In this document: positions 4,404 through 6,907 of the stretch, one piece after another
Layout of the letters: each line of letters opens with the position of its first letter
Position numbering within the stretch: the stretch's first letter is position 1
Program-made: the position numbers and the translations under genes
Source of the DNA: Muribaculaceae bacterium
GTDB lineage: Bacteria; Bacteroidota; Bacteroidia; Bacteroidales; Muribaculaceae
DNA: 6,907 nt
Assembly: GCA_016287065.1 (NCBI GenBank)
Contig: JAEEVB010000129.1
Location: 1 to 6,907 of the forward strand
Reading direction: 5' to 3'
The notes under the pieces: model-generated
What the model saw: the letters and a program-made list of their open reading frames with translations, nothing else
Database searches by the model: none
What the model was told of the DNA's origin: nothing

Positions 4404-6907
4404 ATGAAACACTTGTTGTCAACCCTTCTAACTGTTTTGCTGGCGGTTAACGCCTTTGCAGCCAATATTAACTGGAATCAGCCCTTGCCGGTCGACTCCA
4501 ACCTGAGACACGGCGTACTCGCCAATGGATTCACATACTACGTTTATCCACAACCAGGCTTCGGCACCATCGACATGAAACTGGTCACTCGCATTGGCTC
4601 GATAGTAGAGAATGATGACGAGCTGGGCCTCGCCCACTTCCTCGAGCACATGACATTTGAGGGTACCAAGAATTATCCTGACGATTTGGCTGTGAAAATA
4701 CTGCAAAGCTACGGCCTTCATACTGGCGAGGACGTCAATGCCACTACAGGATATGACGACACCCAATTCGACATCAAGAATATCTCCACCACCGACACTA
4801 CCCTATTTCTCTACGCCTTGTCAATCATCCACGACTGGTCGTGCAACCTCTCGCTGACCGACGCTGCCATAGCCAAGCAAAAGGGCATTGTGCAGGAAGA
4901 GTGGCGCACTGGGAGCGACTTTGGCGAACGCATGGCAACACAGATGTGCAAGACCCTGCTCGCTGGCAGCCAATACGAAAACCGCACCCCCATCGGCTCA
5001 ATGGACGTGATTAAGAATCTTGACAGGCGCAAATTGCAGGACTTTTATCACCGCTGGTATCGCCCCGACCTTCAGGCTCTCATGATTGTAGGCGACTGCG
5101 ATGCCGATGTGGTTGTAGAATTAGTGAAAACGCTGTTCGACACCATTCCGTCTCGCGTGTCTCCACAGCCCCGTCTCGACTATCCCATCCCTTATCACCA
5201 AGGGCTCAAATATTGCAACATCGTCGACCCCGAAGCATCCAGCACACTGGTTGGCATATTTTTCCAGCATGACAAGGCTTCTCGCGACAAGCTATTAACT
5301 ACAGGGCATTACAAAGACCTCGCAATTCAGTATATGGCCACCACCATGCTCAATATGCGACTTAACGAAGCCGCGCTGAAATCCGAGTCTCCCATAGTAG
5401 GCGCAGAGTGTGACGATCGAGAGTTTCTTGTGACAACAACTGCCGATGCCTTCCAACTGTCGGCCGAAGCCAAGCAAGGTAAATCACTCGAAGCCTATAC
5501 CGACCTGCTGACCGAGGCTAGAAGGGCCATGGTGCACGGTTTCAGCCAAAGCGAGCTCGACCGCGCCAAAGCCTTCTTTCTGGGGCGAATTAATAACCGA
5601 CTCGAAGAGAAGGATAACACGCATCGCAAGGACTATATTGAATCGTTTATCGACAACTATATCAACGGTGGCGATTTATGCGGTTTTGAGGAGTCGTATG
5701 AGCTACTCCGGGAGATTATTCAGAACCATTGCACAGCCGATGATGTAAATCAGTACATCGCCCACATCATCAAGCCCGACAATGTGAGCGTGGTGATTGC
5801 AGGTCCCAAGAACGAGCAAATCGACTATCCAACCCAAGAAACGGTAACAACCACATTTCAGCAGGTGTTTAACTCAGTGCCAGAAGCATATACCGACACC
5901 ATTTCCATGGCACCACTCATGAGCACACTCCCTGAACCAGGTATCATAACCAACTGCGAGACCACCGATTCCATCATCTACTCACTCACTTTAGGTAATG
6001 GGGCCAAAGTGCTGTTGATGCCTACCAACTGCAAGAACGACGAAATCCTCGTTAGCGCCAGCAGCGATGGCGGTTTTGTCACATTCGGCAACCAGCACAG
6101 CACATCGCTGCGCGCCATGAACGATGTTATAGAGTATAGTGCATTGGGTGGCATACCTTACAACGAACTCACTAAACGGCTCATCAACACCAACTTGAGT
6201 CTCGTGTTCTATGAGTCGGCCTATCAAGAAGAGTTCTCGGGTAATTCTGGCAAAAGCGATCTGGAAACCCTATTCCAGATTCTTTATCTGTATTTCACCG
6301 ACATCAGAAAAGACCTACAGACCTTCAAAGCCTTTAAAGACAGCAAAATATCGGAATATAGGCAGTCACGCACCAATCCCACTGCAATATTTGCCGACTC
6401 CATCATTGCCACAGTCTATCCAGGCTTCCCATACGCTCAACGACTGACTGAAGACGAATTGAATGCACTTGACTATGACGAAATACTCGCTATCTACAAA
6501 GAACGCGTTGCCAACCCAGGTGATTACCTCTTTACGATAGTGGGCAATTTCACCATCGATGGCATTCTACCACTTATCGAAAGCTATATTGCCTCTATTC
6601 CTGACAATGGCAAGAGAGAGACCAAGACCATCAAGTCGATTGCAAGGAAAGGCACCTACGTCAACCACTTCACGGTGCCTATGCTTACCCCCAAGACATC
6701 GGTAGAGATCGAGCTCTATGCACCATGCGCCTTCAACGTGAAGAACAGCCTCTATGCCGACATGCTCACCTATACCTTCGACTACCTCATCAACAATGAG
6801 ATACGTGAGAAGAAGAACAGCAGCTACGGAGCATCGGTGCAATGCAAACTCGAGGAGAATTCTAGCCAGCTCGAGTTCAAGTGCATCTTCGACACCAACA
6901 ACGACGA
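4404..6907 (+). CDS. Secreted M16 family zinc metallopeptidase (3' end cut off)
   Basis: The frame is open from the ATG at 4404 to the window edge, 834 codons without a stop; relatives run to about 930-950 residues, so roughly 100 are missing. Residues 1-20 are a type I signal peptide (K3, hydrophobic L4-to-V15 core, A-F-A cleavage site), placing it in the periplasm or outside. The first M16 domain has the inverted zinc motif H78-F-L-E81-H82, with E81 as catalytic base, H78 and H82 as ligands, and E165 in Q-E-E-W-R as the likely third ligand. H-T-G-E-D-V-N-A near 106-113 is the usual substrate-strand region. An M16_C domain follows (about 190-400). A second, inactive M16 half starts near residue 520 (L-G-N-G-A-K-V-L-L) and lacks the H-x-x-E-H motif, as in pitrilysin and PqqL-type single-chain members. 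It starts 12 bases after the regulator's stop. It probably degrades peptides; the substrate is unknown. Confidence 0.92.
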   Translation, partial: MKHLLSTLLTVLLAVNAFAANINWNQPLPVDSNLRHGVLANGFTYYVYPQPGFGTIDMKLVTRIGSIVENDDELGLAHFLEHMTFEGTKNYPDDLAVKILQSYGLHTGEDVNATTGYDDTQFDIKNISTTDTTLFLYALSIIHDWSCNLSLTDAAIAKQKGIVQEEWRTGSDFGERMATQMCKTLLAGSQYENRTPIGSMDVIKNLDRRKLQDFYHRWYRPDLQALMIVGDCDADVVVELVKTLFDTIPSRVSPQPRLDYPIPYHQGLKYCNIVDPEASSTLVGIFFQHDKASRDKLLTTGHYKDLAIQYMATTMLNMRLNEAALKSESPIVGAECDDREFLVTTTADAFQLSAEAKQGKSLEAYTDLLTEARRAMVHGFSQSELDRAKAFFLGRINNRLEEKDNTHRKDYIESFIDNYINGGDLCGFEESYELLREIIQNHCTADDVNQYIAHIIKPDNVSVVIAGPKNEQIDYPTQETVTTTFQQVFNSVPEAYTDTISMAPLMSTLPEPGIITNCETTDSIIYSLTLGNGAKVLLMPTNCKNDEILVSASSDGGFVTFGNQHSTSLRAMNDVIEYSALGGIPYNELTKRLINTNLSLVFYESAYQEEFSGNSGKSDLETLFQILYLYFTDIRKDLQTFKAFKDSKISEYRQSRTNPTAIFADSIIATVYPGFPYAQRLTEDELNALDYDEILAIYKERVANPGDYLFTIVGNFTIDGILPLIESYIASIPDNGKRETKTIKSIARKGTYVNHFTVPMLTPKTSVEIELYAPCAFNVKNSLYADMLTYTFDYLINNEIREKKNSSYGASVQCKLEENSSQLEFKCIFDTNND

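Overview
The window looks like a chromosomal segment of a gut-type Bacteroidales bacterium (Prevotellaceae or Muribaculaceae are plausible; I cannot fix the genus). The grounds are a TTTG / TAnnTTTG promoter typical of Bacteroidetes, starts without Shine-Dalgarno sequences, a hemerythrin-like protein plus LuxR-type regulator pair of a kind found in Bacteroidales, and the protein families themselves. No mobile element, tRNA, rRNA or CRISPR array is visible.

Layout. Bases 1-453 hold no gene. They carry two separate short-period tandem repeats (a 9-base unit at 86-130 and an 8-base unit in a 31-base higher-order repeat at 213-290), three copies of the decamer GCTTTGYGTG, an imperfect stem-loop, and then an AT-rich stretch with a good Bacteroidetes promoter at 372-404. 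From 454 to the end, six genes lie on the + strand with gaps of 7, 3, 43, 3 and 12 bases. They are a dCMP deaminase, an S41 C-terminal processing peptidase with an N-terminal membrane anchor, a 5-formyltetrahydrofolate cyclo-ligase, a hemerythrin-like protein, a LuxR-type DNA-binding regulator, and a secreted M16 zinc peptidase that is cut off by the window end. No terminator is visible between them, so they could be one transcript.

How the genes may work together. The first and third genes both feed thymidylate and folate metabolism: the deaminase makes dUMP and the cyclo-ligase recycles 5-formyl-THF into the active folate pool. The S41 peptidase (inner membrane, periplasmic face) and the M16 peptidase (exported) act on envelope or periplasmic proteins and peptides. 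The hemerythrin-like/LuxR pair looks like a small regulatory module.

The most interesting protein-level point is that the hemerythrin-like protein appears to have lost nearly all its di-iron ligands, while the partner regulator keeps an intact helix-turn-helix and a divergent receiver-like domain. The most interesting DNA-level point is that the only sizeable gap inside the operon (3098-3140) is filled by a strict 9-base pyrimidine repeat that runs through the start codon of that same hemerythrin-like gene. I see no clear case for a wholly new system. These two points and the repeat-rich leader are the ones to follow up.
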